64,000 nucleotides of DNA. Source: an uncultured Lachnospiraceae bacterium (GTDB lineage: Bacteria; Bacillota; Clostridia; Lachnospirales; Lachnospiraceae). A model generated the notes under the pieces. It was not told where the DNA came from. It saw nothing but the letters and a program-made list of their open reading frames with translations, and did not search any database. How positions within the stretch are numbered: the first letter of the stretch is position 1; each line of letters begins with the position of its first letter. Below, piece after piece: positions 8,601-17,161 of the stretch. The stretch is from positions 33,831 through 97,830 of the forward strand of contig CATBDC010000008.1 of NCBI GenBank assembly GCA_949502235.1. Reading direction: 5' to 3'. The translations under genes and the position numbers were made by a program.

Positions 8601-9419
8601 TCAGGAAAGCTCAAACTGCTCATCATGCTCCTTAAGGAGCTTTCCGAGGTTCAGCGTAAGCCCCTTTATTACCCGCGATGACACAGCCGCCGTAAAGGGC
8701 ACGGCAAGGGGCGGCTCTCCTTCCTCCAGAACATAGACCGTAATATACTCCTTTTCCGTATCCACAACCCAGTATTCCCTGACTCCGTATTTTGAATAAA
8801 CACGGTACTTTTCATGGTAATCATATTTCCTGGTGCTCTTTGACACCACCTCCACAAGCAAATCCGGCGCTCCCATACAGACCCCGTCCTGTATCAGCTC
8901 CCTGTTACAGATCACGGAAATATCCGGCTGAACCACCACCCCGTTACGCTCACTAAGAACCACACAGAAAGGCGCCGGTATGACCTCACACTTTCTGCAT
9001 TTATTCTTCGTATGCTGATAAAAATTCATAAATATCTGTCCTACAATAATCTGATGACTGTATCCCGGAGCATTTTTCTTAATAAGCTGTCCTTCTATCA
9101 GCTCATAATCCACGCAGTCAGGCAGTGCAAAGTAATCCTCCACTGAATATTCCGGCTCCACGAAATATTCGGCCTTTGCCTCCCTGATCAGATTAGGCGT
9201 ACCGTAATCATATCTTCCAAGCAGCTCATCCGCTGATACAAAAAGTGTCTTCGATATCTCCGCAAACATCTTTATATCCGGTGAACGCTTCCCTGTCTCA
9301 TAGCCCGCATAGGTAGAACGGGCAATTCCGAGACAATCTGCCATATATGCCTGGCTGTAGCCTCTGGCCCGCCTGGCAAAGCTTAGATTCTCTGCAAATA
9401 TCTCTATCTCAAATTTCAA
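8601..9419 (-). CDS. XRE helix-turn-helix fused to Uma2-family PD-(D/E)XK domain
   Basis: The 272-residue protein has an N-terminal HTH_3 domain at about residues 8-65 (SFARRARGYSQAYMADCLGI). A Uma2/DUF820 restriction-endonuclease-like fold follows from about residue 85: SVEDYFALPDCVDYELIEG, then VVQPDISVIC, then APDLLVEVVSKSTRKYD and KYGVREYWVVD. The D...ExK-like pattern PDLLVEVVSKST is retained. Uma2 proteins are mostly stand-alone, so the HTH fusion is notable. The start is TTG at 9419 behind GGGAGG; a later ATG would remove the HTH. It lies 109 bases after the AAA_35-type gene on the same strand. Function is unknown. Confidence 0.85.
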   Translation of the reverse strand: MKFEIEIFAENLSFARRARGYSQAYMADCLGIARSTYAGYETGKRSPDIKMFAEISKTLFVSADELLGRYDYGTPNLIREAKAEYFVEPEYSVEDYFALPDCVDYELIEGQLIKKNAPGYSHQIIVGQIFMNFYQHTKNKCRKCEVIPAPFCVVLSERNGVVVQPDISVICNRELIQDGVCMGAPDLLVEVVSKSTRKYDYHEKYRVYSKYGVREYWVVDTEKEYITVYVLEEGEPPLAVPFTAAVSSRVIKGLTLNLGKLLKEHDEQFELS

Positions 9420-9528
9420 ATCTTTAAGCCTCCCGCATAAATTTTTTTGTACATGCAGTCAGTATATCACAAATTGTCTCGATATGCAACATTTTACGCA
9501 ACATATCCATCATCTTTCACCACCATGC

Positions 9529-11112
9529 CTACACAACCACTTCCAAAATCTTTTTCCCTCTGTAATTCAGTTCCTGTATTCCCGTCTTCTTGTTCCTGTT
9601 AAAGTTGAAACTAAGCATATATCCTTTATCCTGCTTATAGAAATCCAGATACTCAAATATCTGCTTTTCTCCCCGCATATTGTATGCGTCTCCCCGCCAC
9701 AGTTTTAACTCGATGACAAATTGTTTCCCTTGATAATCTACGATAATATCGGTTCTTTTATTATCTCTTGTCTGTGCTTCTACGTAATAATTTCCCTTTC
9801 CGTTAATAATCGGTTTCAGATATAACAGGAACAATTTTCTCCCATTTTCTTCTATAAATTTCTGATCATTATCGGAATAAATCTCTTCATAATACTCATA
9901 AAACTTCTTCATCACCAAATCCATCTGAAGCATTCCATTTACAATAAAACGATTCCGTTCAGACACCGCTTCTCTATATAGTTCATTATCCACCGCAATA
10001 TCTGATAAGAACAAATCGTACATCTGCGTCTCGAAAATCCTGTTCGCTACAGCAACCAGTCCATCCCTGTCTTTTAGAAAACCAAACGTAACTCCAAGGT
10101 CGATGATTGGAGACTCTCTCTTGAAGGGAATACTGCTTCCGCCAAACAGAATGTTCTGTAACAATTCCTTAAGCTTCGGATAATCCAGCAGCTTCTTTGC
10201 CGTATCATCAAACAGCGTATTCCGTTCCGTCAGAAGCAGCTTCACAGCCGCCAGAAGTCCTTCTTTGGTCCATGCACAGGATCTTGTAAAAAACGGTTTC
10301 GTTCCACTTACTCTCTCATCCAACAGCTGACAGAGCTTCGAAACAAGGAAAGGATATCCCGCCGTGTACTCATACAATTGCCGGCTCATAAGATGTATAT
10401 CCATGCCAGTATGGTAATCCTGCTCATAATCTTCAAGCATTGTACCAATATCCTCTGGCGAAAAACTCATATTAATCGAAAAATTTGCTGCAATGTTCCA
10501 CGGGCTGTTATATTTCGCTTCCTCTTCCGGATGTAGTTTTATCTTTAATGTTTTTACATCGTATACCCCTGCGAGAATTACCGACTGAAACGTACTGTCT
10601 TTTCCCTGCTGTTTTTTCAGGTACTTTTCTCTAAGCAGGCCAAGGAAGGATAAAAATATCTGATTATCAGAGCTTTTATCCACCTCGTCAATCATAAGTA
10701 CAACCTTCTTCTTACTCATCTGACACAGAGAACTGATCTTTCTTCCAAACGAGCGCATCGGAAATCTTTCTGATATCGGTGATTCCCATGCTTCTATAAT
10801 GTCATTACCTGCATCCTGTTCCTTAAGACAGTCGCCGATATCCAGAGCCAGCCCCTCTGCCAGACGGGAGGCCGACTGAAAATATTCATCTGCCGCCTCA
10901 AAACTGAGACTGAGTACGATGTATTCCTCCTGAAGTTTTTGTTCTAGCAGATATAAGGTTGTCGTCTTACCATACTGACGCGCCCGGTCTATGGTAAAAT
11001 ATTCACCTTTCTCAATATAATCCTTTCTGATCTTCTCTATTCGGGATGTGATATCGACCATATAATTTTTCCCGGGAATACAGGCGCCTGCAACGCAAAA
11101 CCTCTTATCCAT
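9529..11112 (-). CDS. AAA-like ATPase (AAA_35/AAA_34 type) with C-terminal PD-(D/E)XK domain
   Basis: The 527-residue protein starts with a short conserved segment around KNYMVDITSRI, then a P-loop variant RARQYGKTTTLY at about 43-54 and Walker B KVVLMIDEVDKSSDN near 150. The last ~90 residues contain NKRTDIIVDYQGKQFVIELK, a recognisable D...ExK nuclease core, and end in GIQELNYRGKKILEVVV. It is closely related to the truncated neighbour at 12327-13541 across the ATPase region. ATG at 11112 has GGAGAAGATAAG upstream. The role of the family is unproven. It is followed on the same strand by the XRE-Uma2 gene. Confidence 0.86.
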   Translation of the reverse strand: MDKRFCVAGACIPGKNYMVDITSRIEKIRKDYIEKGEYFTIDRARQYGKTTTLYLLEQKLQEEYIVLSLSFEAADEYFQSASRLAEGLALDIGDCLKEQDAGNDIIEAWESPISERFPMRSFGRKISSLCQMSKKKVVLMIDEVDKSSDNQIFLSFLGLLREKYLKKQQGKDSTFQSVILAGVYDVKTLKIKLHPEEEAKYNSPWNIAANFSINMSFSPEDIGTMLEDYEQDYHTGMDIHLMSRQLYEYTAGYPFLVSKLCQLLDERVSGTKPFFTRSCAWTKEGLLAAVKLLLTERNTLFDDTAKKLLDYPKLKELLQNILFGGSSIPFKRESPIIDLGVTFGFLKDRDGLVAVANRIFETQMYDLFLSDIAVDNELYREAVSERNRFIVNGMLQMDLVMKKFYEYYEEIYSDNDQKFIEENGRKLFLLYLKPIINGKGNYYVEAQTRDNKRTDIIVDYQGKQFVIELKLWRGDAYNMRGEKQIFEYLDFYKQDKGYMLSFNFNRNKKTGIQELNYRGKKILEVVV

Positions 11113-11144
11113 CTTATCTTCTCCATTCTGCCTCTTTCCTTATT

Positions 11145-12065
11145 TCAATTATTCTGCCACACACTCCCGCCGCCACATCTTTCCAAATCCGGGCATTCTC
11201 CCTGTACATAGGAATAAGTTTCCGTCTCCGGCATCTCTTTGATCACATGCTCCAGCCGCGCCAGCATCTTCTCTTTATCCTTCGGAAGCCTCCCCCGCAC
11301 CCGGAATTCTATAAAATCATGGAATCCGTCATACAAAAGAGCCGCAGTCATAAGCTCTATCAGGCGCCGCTCCTCCTCAAGATTCTCCTTCTCAGAGGCG
11401 GGGATAAAGCTGCCGTCCAGTATATTCTGATACAGCGGCACCTCTTTGTGCAGAAACATGGAGAAATTCACCACATGCGCCGGTCTCGTCTGGTTCAGGA
11501 ACTCTGCCAGCGCACAGGCGTTCTCCATTCCTCTTCCTTTCCCTGCCACGCCCGTCATAATATGGGCGTCATAGATCAGATTGGCCTGATGGAGCCGCCC
11601 GATGGCCTCGTAAGCCTGCCCCTGGTCATGATCCTTCTCCATGAACGCAAGCACATCATCAAGCCCGCTCTCGATACCAAGGTACAGATGCCTTACTCCA
11701 AGTTTATAGAATTCTTCCAGCTCGGCATCTGAACGCTTCAGGATACTTGTTACTGTCGCATCCATATTAATCTCTTCGCAGCCCGGGAAATACCGCTTTA
11801 TCATCTTAAGGATATCTATCAGCCGTCCGCTCTCCTGGGCAAATGCATTCCCATCCCCCAGAAAGATCCGCCTGGGATTCCCGCCCGCATTCTTAACCCG
11901 TACCAGTTCTTTTTCAATCTTCTCAAATGGAAGCTCCCTATACTTAAGATGCCGGAACAGGTTGCAGAACCTGCACCGGTTGTAGGAACATCCCACCATG
12001 ATCGGCAGCATGAACGCGGACCGCTCCATAGGGGCCCGGCAGATTTGTCCTTCATATTCCATCTC
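11145..12065 (-). CDS. Radical SAM protein
   Basis: The 306-residue protein has the iron-sulfur motif CSYNRCRFC (CxxxCxxC spaced with an extra residue in the first gap) at about residues 26-34. GDGNAFAQESGR, HLYLGIESG and HIMTGVAGKGRG follow along the radical SAM barrel. The start at ATG 12065 has GGAGG seven bases upstream and is preferred over an upstream TTG in the same frame. A strong promoter is at 12094-12122. The subfamily is common in clostridia (Elp3-like or coproporphyrinogen-oxidase-like barrels) and the substrate is unknown. It ends 32 bases before the AAA_35-type gene, so they may be co-transcribed. Confidence 0.87.
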   Translation of the reverse strand, partial: EMEYEGQICRAPMERSAFMLPIMVGCSYNRCRFCNLFRHLKYRELPFEKIEKELVRVKNAGGNPRRIFLGDGNAFAQESGRLIDILKMIKRYFPGCEEINMDATVTSILKRSDAELEEFYKLGVRHLYLGIESGLDDVLAFMEKDHDQGQAYEAIGRLHQANLIYDAHIMTGVAGKGRGMENACALAEFLNQTRPAHVVNFSMFLHKEVPLYQNILDGSFIPASEKENLEEERRLIELMTAALLYDGFHDFIEFRVRGRLPKDKEKMLARLEHVIKEMPETETYSYVQGECPDLERCGGGSVWQNN

Positions 12066-12093
12066 TATACCTCCAACCCTCAAACATATTTTA

Positions 12094-12122
12094 AGTATAA
12101 CGCAAAATCTCTTCTACGACAA
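12094..12122 (-). promoter_or_regulatory. Promoter of the radical SAM gene
   Basis: On the minus strand TTGTCG (12122-12117), a 17-base gap and TATACT (12099-12094) precede the ATG at 12065. Both boxes match the sigma-A consensus in five of six positions or nearly so. Confidence 0.7.
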
Positions 12123-12164
12123 GAAAGGATCAAAATCCGATACATGATGCAGAAGAGATTATTG

Positions 12165-12396
12165 GATTGTTATTCAAGGGACGGAAGTTTTCAGATGCCC
12201 TTCCTGTGCATCGAAAATGACGTTCCAACAGCACAGATGTAGACTTTCCAGTGCACAGGCAGTTCGGGGCGATCCTTCCCCTTAAGCAGATATTTAAGAG
12301 GCGCCCTTAGCTCACTGGAGCCTCACCTAAGTCTGTGTGGGGAAGAACCGCCCCGAGTGGCCGTCCCTCGAATAATGTTCCAACCGTACAGGTGGA
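12165..12396. repeat. Palindromic repeat element, shortened copy (copy A)
   Basis: The right end at 12360-12396 reads, on the minus strand, TTCCACCTGTACGGTTGGAA followed by CATTATTCGAGGGACGGC, matching the ends of the copy at 57721-58203. Inside are the same GCACAGATG linker and a reduced hairpin between TTCCCC (12275) and GGGGAAG (12339). The other large hairpin is reduced to TCAGATGCCCTTCC. The left end keeps only TATTCAAGGGACGGAAG. The element carries the stop codon and the last 23 codons of the truncated ATPase gene at 12327-13541. Confidence 0.8.
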
Positions 12397-13541
12397 AAAA
12401 TTTTCGTCTTCCGCATAAAAGATTTCATCGCTGTTGCCGTAAGAAAATAATTATATATCCGCGTCTCAAAGATCCGGTTGGCAACTGCTATCTTTTCTCC
12501 CTCTTTCTTAATAAAGCCAAACATGAGCGCCATATCCGTCAGACTGTCATCCGGATTATACGCAATATCCTGCCCGCAGAATAAAAGTGAATATAGCACA
12601 GACTTTAGCTCTGGATAAGCCTCAAGCTTTCCAATAAGGGATTCCAACAGCGTATTCTTTTCAGCCAGCAAAATTTTCACAACCTCCAGAAAACCATTTT
12701 TCGTCCAGAAACTTCTTTTATCAGGATAATCCGGGCTTCCCGAAATCTGTTCATCTATAATTTTGCACAGTTTTGAAACAAGAAAAGGATAGCCGGAGGT
12801 ATAATCATAAATCAGTCCCGCCATCCCCCAAGTGTCCATTCCGGTTTTATAATCCTGCTCATATTCCTCTAACATCCCCCTGATATCTTCTTTTGAAAAA
12901 TCCATGTCAACAAGAAAATCAGCAGCAATATTCCACGGACTATTTACTTTACGCTCATCTTCCCCGGCAAATTTTCGTTTCAGATTCTTAATGTCATAGA
13001 CCCCTGTAAGAATAACCGACTGAAAAGCGGCCCTTTTATCTCTTTGGATATAATATCCGCGAAGCTGCGCGAGGAAGTCAAGGAACACCTGATTATTTGC
13101 CGCACTGTCCACCTCATCAATCATGAGGACAATTTTTTTATCAGCACCGGCACACCACCTGCTTAGGCAGCGAAATAGTCGGGACAGCCTGACATTTTCC
13201 CTGCCGCCGGCAAATTCCCTAAGCTCACTTTTGATTTCCTCCGGGAAATCCGCTGTCTTAGATGAAAGCAATTCCTCTGAAAATGCCTCCACAAATGTAT
13301 ATTCATTCTCAAAATCTCCGGAACTAAGCAGCTGGAAGTCCAGACTGATAACTGTGTAATCCTTTTGCAGATATTTTTCCAACGCCTGCAGAGTTGTTGT
13401 TTTTCCATATTGGCGGGCGCGGTTAATCGTAAAATACTGCCCTTTTTGCACCATATTTCCGATTGCCTGAAGCCTTGCGTCAAGATTCACCATATAATGC
13501 AGCTTCGGACTGCAGCCGCCATTAATGTTAAATGATTTCAT
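12327..13541 (-). pseudogene. AAA-like ATPase truncated at its 3' end by a repeat element
   Basis: The 404-residue frame resembles the 527-residue protein at 9529-11112: RARQYGKTTTLQ P-loop, KKIVLMIDEVDSAAN Walker B, then KINSPWNIAA-like and VANRIFETRIYNYF segments. After FMRKTKIF the match ends. The last 23 residues, PPVRLEHYSRDGHSG... to the stop, are read from the inverted end of the repeat element at 12165-12396. The paralogue's C-terminal ~120 residues, including the ExK nuclease core, are missing, and no remainder was found beyond the element. The ATPase domain itself is intact and may still be made. ATG at 13541 follows AGAGGAG; it lies 16 bases after the Mrp-type gene. Confidence 0.85.
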
Positions 13542-13557
13542 GGAAAAACACTCCTCT

Positions 13558-14388
13558 TTACATTTTATTTACCGCCTCTGCCAGATACTCATTGCTGACT
13601 TCATGGAATCTCTCCTGCTCTACTGCTTCGGCAAGCTTTGCATCAATAGGCATTTTCCCAAGCACCGGAATCTGAAGCTCTGCCGCTGCCTCGTCAATAT
13701 GGCTTTCCCCGAACACCGCGATTTCCTTCCCGCAGTCCGGACACTTGAGATAGCTGTAGTTCTCTACGATACCAAGCACCGGGATATTCATCTGCCTTGC
13801 CATGCCATAGGCCTTTTTCACTATCATCTTCACCAGATCCTGAGGCGATGACACAATCACCACGCCGTCAACCGGAAGGGACTGGAATACGGTAAGGGGT
13901 ACGTCCCCTGTTCCCGGAGGCATGTCTACAAAGAGATAATCTAAGTCACCCCAGATAACGTCCGTCCAGAACTGTGTCACCACTCCGGCAATCACAGGCC
14001 CTCTCCAGATAACCGGATCCGATTCATTTTCAAGAAGAAGATTGATAGACATAATCTTCGTACCATCCTTTGCCTCACAGGGAAGGATGGCATCCTCTGT
14101 TCCCCTTGCCTTCTCATGAATCCCGTACATCTTCGGAATAGACGGCCCCGTAATATCCGCGTCCATAATTCCCACGGAAAAGCCCTGCTCCCTCATCATA
14201 CGTGCCAGTGACGCTGTCACCATGGATTTACCAACGCCGCCTTTGCCGCTCACTACTGCAATAACCTTACGGATACTCGACAATTCATTCGCCGGTTTCC
14301 TGAAATCCTGCGGCTTGCTGCCGCAGCTGTCCGCATGGGCGCAGCCCGCACAGTCTGACGGGCTGCAGCCATTGTGCTGCTCTGCCAT
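13558..14388 (-). CDS. mrp: Mrp/NBP35-type Fe-S cluster carrier ATPase
   Basis: The 276-residue protein carries the deviant Walker A SGKGGVGKSMVTASL, the switch MDADITGPSIPKMYG and FVDMPPGTGD, all diagnostic of Mrp/ApbC/NBP35. Two cysteine clusters are visible: an N-terminal CSPSDCAGCAHADSC and CPDC near residue 205, the conserved bridging CxxC. It binds and transfers Fe-S clusters in the cytoplasm in characterised homologues. ATG at 14388 has GGAGG ten bases upstream; an earlier in-frame TTG sits too close to that site. It follows RidA by 41 bases in a same-strand run. Confidence 0.92.
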   Translation of the reverse strand: MAEQHNGCSPSDCAGCAHADSCGSKPQDFRKPANELSSIRKVIAVVSGKGGVGKSMVTASLARMMREQGFSVGIMDADITGPSIPKMYGIHEKARGTEDAILPCEAKDGTKIMSINLLLENESDPVIWRGPVIAGVVTQFWTDVIWGDLDYLFVDMPPGTGDVPLTVFQSLPVDGVVIVSSPQDLVKMIVKKAYGMARQMNIPVLGIVENYSYLKCPDCGKEIAVFGESHIDEAAAELQIPVLGKMPIDAKLAEAVEQERFHEVSNEYLAEAVNKM

Positions 14389-14429
14389 ATCAATCAATCC
14401 TCCAAATCTTCTTAAAAATTATACGTCCC

Positions 14430-14804
14430 TTACTCCACTGCCGCAATGACTTCTATCTCACAGAGTGCACCCTTCGGAAGCTCCTTCACTGCAAAGCAGC
14501 TTCTCGCCGGCTTGGATGTGAAATATTTTGCGTATACCTCGTTAAAAGCACCGAAATTCGCCATGTCAGATAAGAAACAGGTGGTCTTAAGTACATGGTC
14601 AAAATCTGTTCCGGCCTCCTTAAGCACCTCTCCGATATTTTTACATGCCTGCTCTGTCTGTCCCTCAATGGTGTCAAACTCGATATCATCGATCTCCGGA
14701 TTAATGCCCAGCTGTCCCGCAGAATAAAAAACTCCTCCGTGTACATACCCTTGTGAATATGGTCCTAACGCCTTAGGCGCCTTTTCTGTTGCTACTACTT
14801 TCAT
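14430..14804 (-). CDS. ridA: RidA family enamine/imine deaminase
   Basis: The 124-residue protein has the usual length and motifs of the Rid (YjgF/YER057c/UK114) family: KAPKALGPYSQGYVHGGVFYSAGQLG, the catalytic-site arginine in KPARSCFAVKELP, and the C-terminal GALCEIEVIA. RidA hydrolyses reactive imines released by PLP enzymes and some dehydrogenases to ketoacids and ammonia. It starts three bases after the ornithine-cyclodeaminase-like gene ends, with AGGAGAGG upstream. This pairing suggests that the imine comes from the neighbouring enzyme, which is inference. Confidence 0.94.
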   Translation of the reverse strand: MKVVATEKAPKALGPYSQGYVHGGVFYSAGQLGINPEIDDIEFDTIEGQTEQACKNIGEVLKEAGTDFDHVLKTTCFLSDMANFGAFNEVYAKYFTSKPARSCFAVKELPKGALCEIEVIAAVE

Positions 14805-14807
14805 GAT

Positions 14808-15758
14808 TTACCTCTCCTTTGCTTTTTCTAATAATTTTTGTGCAATGCACACATCAAAAAGACCCATACCTACAGATTTAAAATAGGTCGTCTTTTTTGT
14901 AATCTCTTCCTTGGATTCACCAGATGCAAGAAACTCATTCATCAGGACAGTCCTGTCTTTTGTAATCCGTCCCGACAAAAGAGGCTGGCTTAGATCCCCG
15001 CTTTCCTCGCAGGCGTAGGGAAGCTCGATGTACACCTTGTCCACAAGATCCCAGATAACATCCGGAATCTCCCGCATCTTAGGGGTGTAGGAGCCGATGG
15101 CAACGATACACTTCCCCTCTAAAAGCTCTTTATCCTCCGGCAGCACCGGTGTCTCGGAAGGGGTGGCGGTACAGATAATATCACTGTTTTTTACCAGTTC
15201 CTCCACTGTCTTACATTGTACTACCTTTACCCCAGGATTATCAATAGCTTTTTCCAGACGGGCAAGATATTCCGTCAGATCCCTGTCGCTGTGGTTATAC
15301 ACATAGACTGTATGAATCTCCCTGGCCGCGCAGGCATACAGGGCCAGATGAAAGCCCTGGACACCGGCTCCCACGATTCCGGCCGTATGGCAGTCCTTCC
15401 TTGACAGGTGCCTTATGGCAACCCCGCCTACTGCTCCAGTCCGCCAGGCCGTGACACTCTGGCCGTCAAGCACTGCCGCCGGCGCTCCTGTCACGGCGTC
15501 ATTTAACAATACTACCCCGTCAATAGACGGCAGGCCAAGCTTCGCATTTTCCGGGAAAATGGTCAGAATCTTCGTACCAATCACATTCTTCGTATAGCAG
15601 GGCATATACATGAGCGTCTTATTCTCATGCTCCACCACCGGACGTTCAGGCATATAAAAGTCACCGCTCCCGAAAATGCGGTAGGCCTTTTCAATCTCAT
15701 CCATCATTTCTTCAAGATCCACAAGCTCTTCAATTTCTTTCTTTCCTAAAACAATCAT
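14808..15758 (-). CDS. Ornithine cyclodeaminase / mu-crystallin family protein
   Basis: The 316-residue NAD(P)-dependent enzyme has the family pattern: an N-terminal dimer domain with ENKTLMYMPCY, KLGLPSIDGVVLLND and LDGQSVTAWRTGAVGGVA, then a Rossmann fold with GIVGAGVQGFHLALY at about 125-139. Members include ornithine cyclodeaminase, alanine dehydrogenase, ketimine reductase and other imine-handling enzymes, so the substrate is uncertain. The start ATG at 15758 overlaps the MATE stop codon by four bases (ATGA), implying translational coupling, and GGAGGGAAG lies upstream. RidA follows directly. Confidence 0.9.
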   Translation of the reverse strand: MIVLGKKEIEELVDLEEMMDEIEKAYRIFGSGDFYMPERPVVEHENKTLMYMPCYTKNVIGTKILTIFPENAKLGLPSIDGVVLLNDAVTGAPAAVLDGQSVTAWRTGAVGGVAIRHLSRKDCHTAGIVGAGVQGFHLALYACAAREIHTVYVYNHSDRDLTEYLARLEKAIDNPGVKVVQCKTVEELVKNSDIICTATPSETPVLPEDKELLEGKCIVAIGSYTPKMREIPDVIWDLVDKVYIELPYACEESGDLSQPLLSGRITKDRTVLMNEFLASGESKEEITKKTTYFKSVGMGLFDVCIAQKLLEKAKER

Positions 15759-17161
15759 ACTCTTCCCTCCAGTTCTTCTTTTTCTCTTGTTACATCATTT
15801 AACCATTTATATTTCCGATACCGCCACAGACAGATCGGCATCTTAATGATTTCATCACTCATCAGTATGACATACACCACCGGCACACTGGCGTGGAAGA
15901 CAAATGCCGCTATGCCTCCAAGTAATATCGAGCACCCCCACATGGTCAGCACATCCATGTAAAGGCCGAACCTTGTATCCCCACCGGAGCGGAAGACGCC
16001 GCACACAAGGGTTGTATTAAAGGCCTGTCCCACCACAAAGTACGACATAACGAAAAACATAAAGGAGAGATACTCCCTTGACTTTCCGGAAAGGGTCAGC
16101 ACCCGGATAACCACAGGGCCGGACAGAAGAATCATTCCTCCTCCTAAAGCACCCAGGAAAAGGGACAGGAAAATAAACCGCCCCGCATACGCTCTTGCAT
16201 GCTCCTTTTTCTTCTCCCCCAGAGTTTTGCCAAGCCAGATTGCCGTAGCATTGGAAATACCGAACACCACTACCTGGGCTAATTGCCTCGCTACCTGGGC
16301 TACGGAATTCGCCGCTACTGCCTCGCTGCCCAGATGTCCGATAATGGCCGTATTGCAGGAAGACCCTAAGCCCCACATCATCTCATTTAACACAACCGGC
16401 ATGGCATAGCGGACATAATCCAGAAATAAGATCCGGTCAATATGTATCAGGTTGCGGATTCGTATTTTAACAATATCATTTTTATACCGTGCGTACAGAA
16501 GTACCAGGGCAGTCTCCGTAATACGGGCGCATAAGGTGCCTACAGCCGCGCCCACAATCTCAAGCCTGGGCGCGCCGAAAAGGCCGAAGATCAGCACCGC
16601 ATTAATGATAATATTGACAAACAGCGAAACAAAATATACCACTGTAGCCACTACCACCCGCTCAATGCTGCGCATGATATTTAAATACACCTGGGTAACT
16701 GCCATAAACATGTAGGAAAGACCCACAATCCTTAAATACTTTGCCCCTTCCGTAACTACCGCGGCATCTGAGGTATAGATACGCATCAGCGTTTCCGGTA
16801 TGAAAAATGCAAGTACCGTGAAAACCGCTGCCACAAGTATTCCGGCCGTAAGCCCCATGCCGAGAATTTTTTCTATGGTATCCGTGTCCCGTTTCCCCCA
16901 GTACTGGGCCGTCAGCACCGTGGAGCCTGCCGTAATCCCGAAAAAGATAAGCATCATAATAAACTGTATCTGCCCCGCAAGAGAGGCTCCTGAAAGCACC
17001 TTCTCACCGACCCGGCCAAGCATAAATACATCTGTCGCCGTAACTCCTACATTGATCAGGTTCTGCAGTGCCATGGGAATGACCAGGGCAAATACATTTC
17101 TGTAAAAGCTTTTCCAGTCAATATTTAAATTATCTGTGGTTCGCTGCCTGATAGATTTCAT
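15755..17161 (-). CDS. MATE family efflux transporter
   Basis: About 468 residues with twelve hydrophobic segments in two related halves. FYRNVFALVIPMALQNLINVGVTATDVFMLGR near the N-terminus and the repeat PVVLNEMMWGLGSSCNTAIIG at the start of the second half are typical of MATE exporters, which use Na+ or H+ gradients. The ATG at 17161 is chosen because AGGA lies five bases upstream. An earlier TTG at 17197 would lengthen the overlap with the preceding alcohol dehydrogenase gene, which already overlaps by 32 bases. The substrate is unknown. Confidence 0.88.
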   Translation of the reverse strand: MKSIRQRTTDNLNIDWKSFYRNVFALVIPMALQNLINVGVTATDVFMLGRVGEKVLSGASLAGQIQFIMMLIFFGITAGSTVLTAQYWGKRDTDTIEKILGMGLTAGILVAAVFTVLAFFIPETLMRIYTSDAAVVTEGAKYLRIVGLSYMFMAVTQVYLNIMRSIERVVVATVVYFVSLFVNIIINAVLIFGLFGAPRLEIVGAAVGTLCARITETALVLLYARYKNDIVKIRIRNLIHIDRILFLDYVRYAMPVVLNEMMWGLGSSCNTAIIGHLGSEAVAANSVAQVARQLAQVVVFGISNATAIWLGKTLGEKKKEHARAYAGRFIFLSLFLGALGGGMILLSGPVVIRVLTLSGKSREYLSFMFFVMSYFVVGQAFNTTLVCGVFRSGGDTRFGLYMDVLTMWGCSILLGGIAAFVFHASVPVVYVILMSDEIIKMPICLWRYRKYKWLNDVTREKEELEGRV

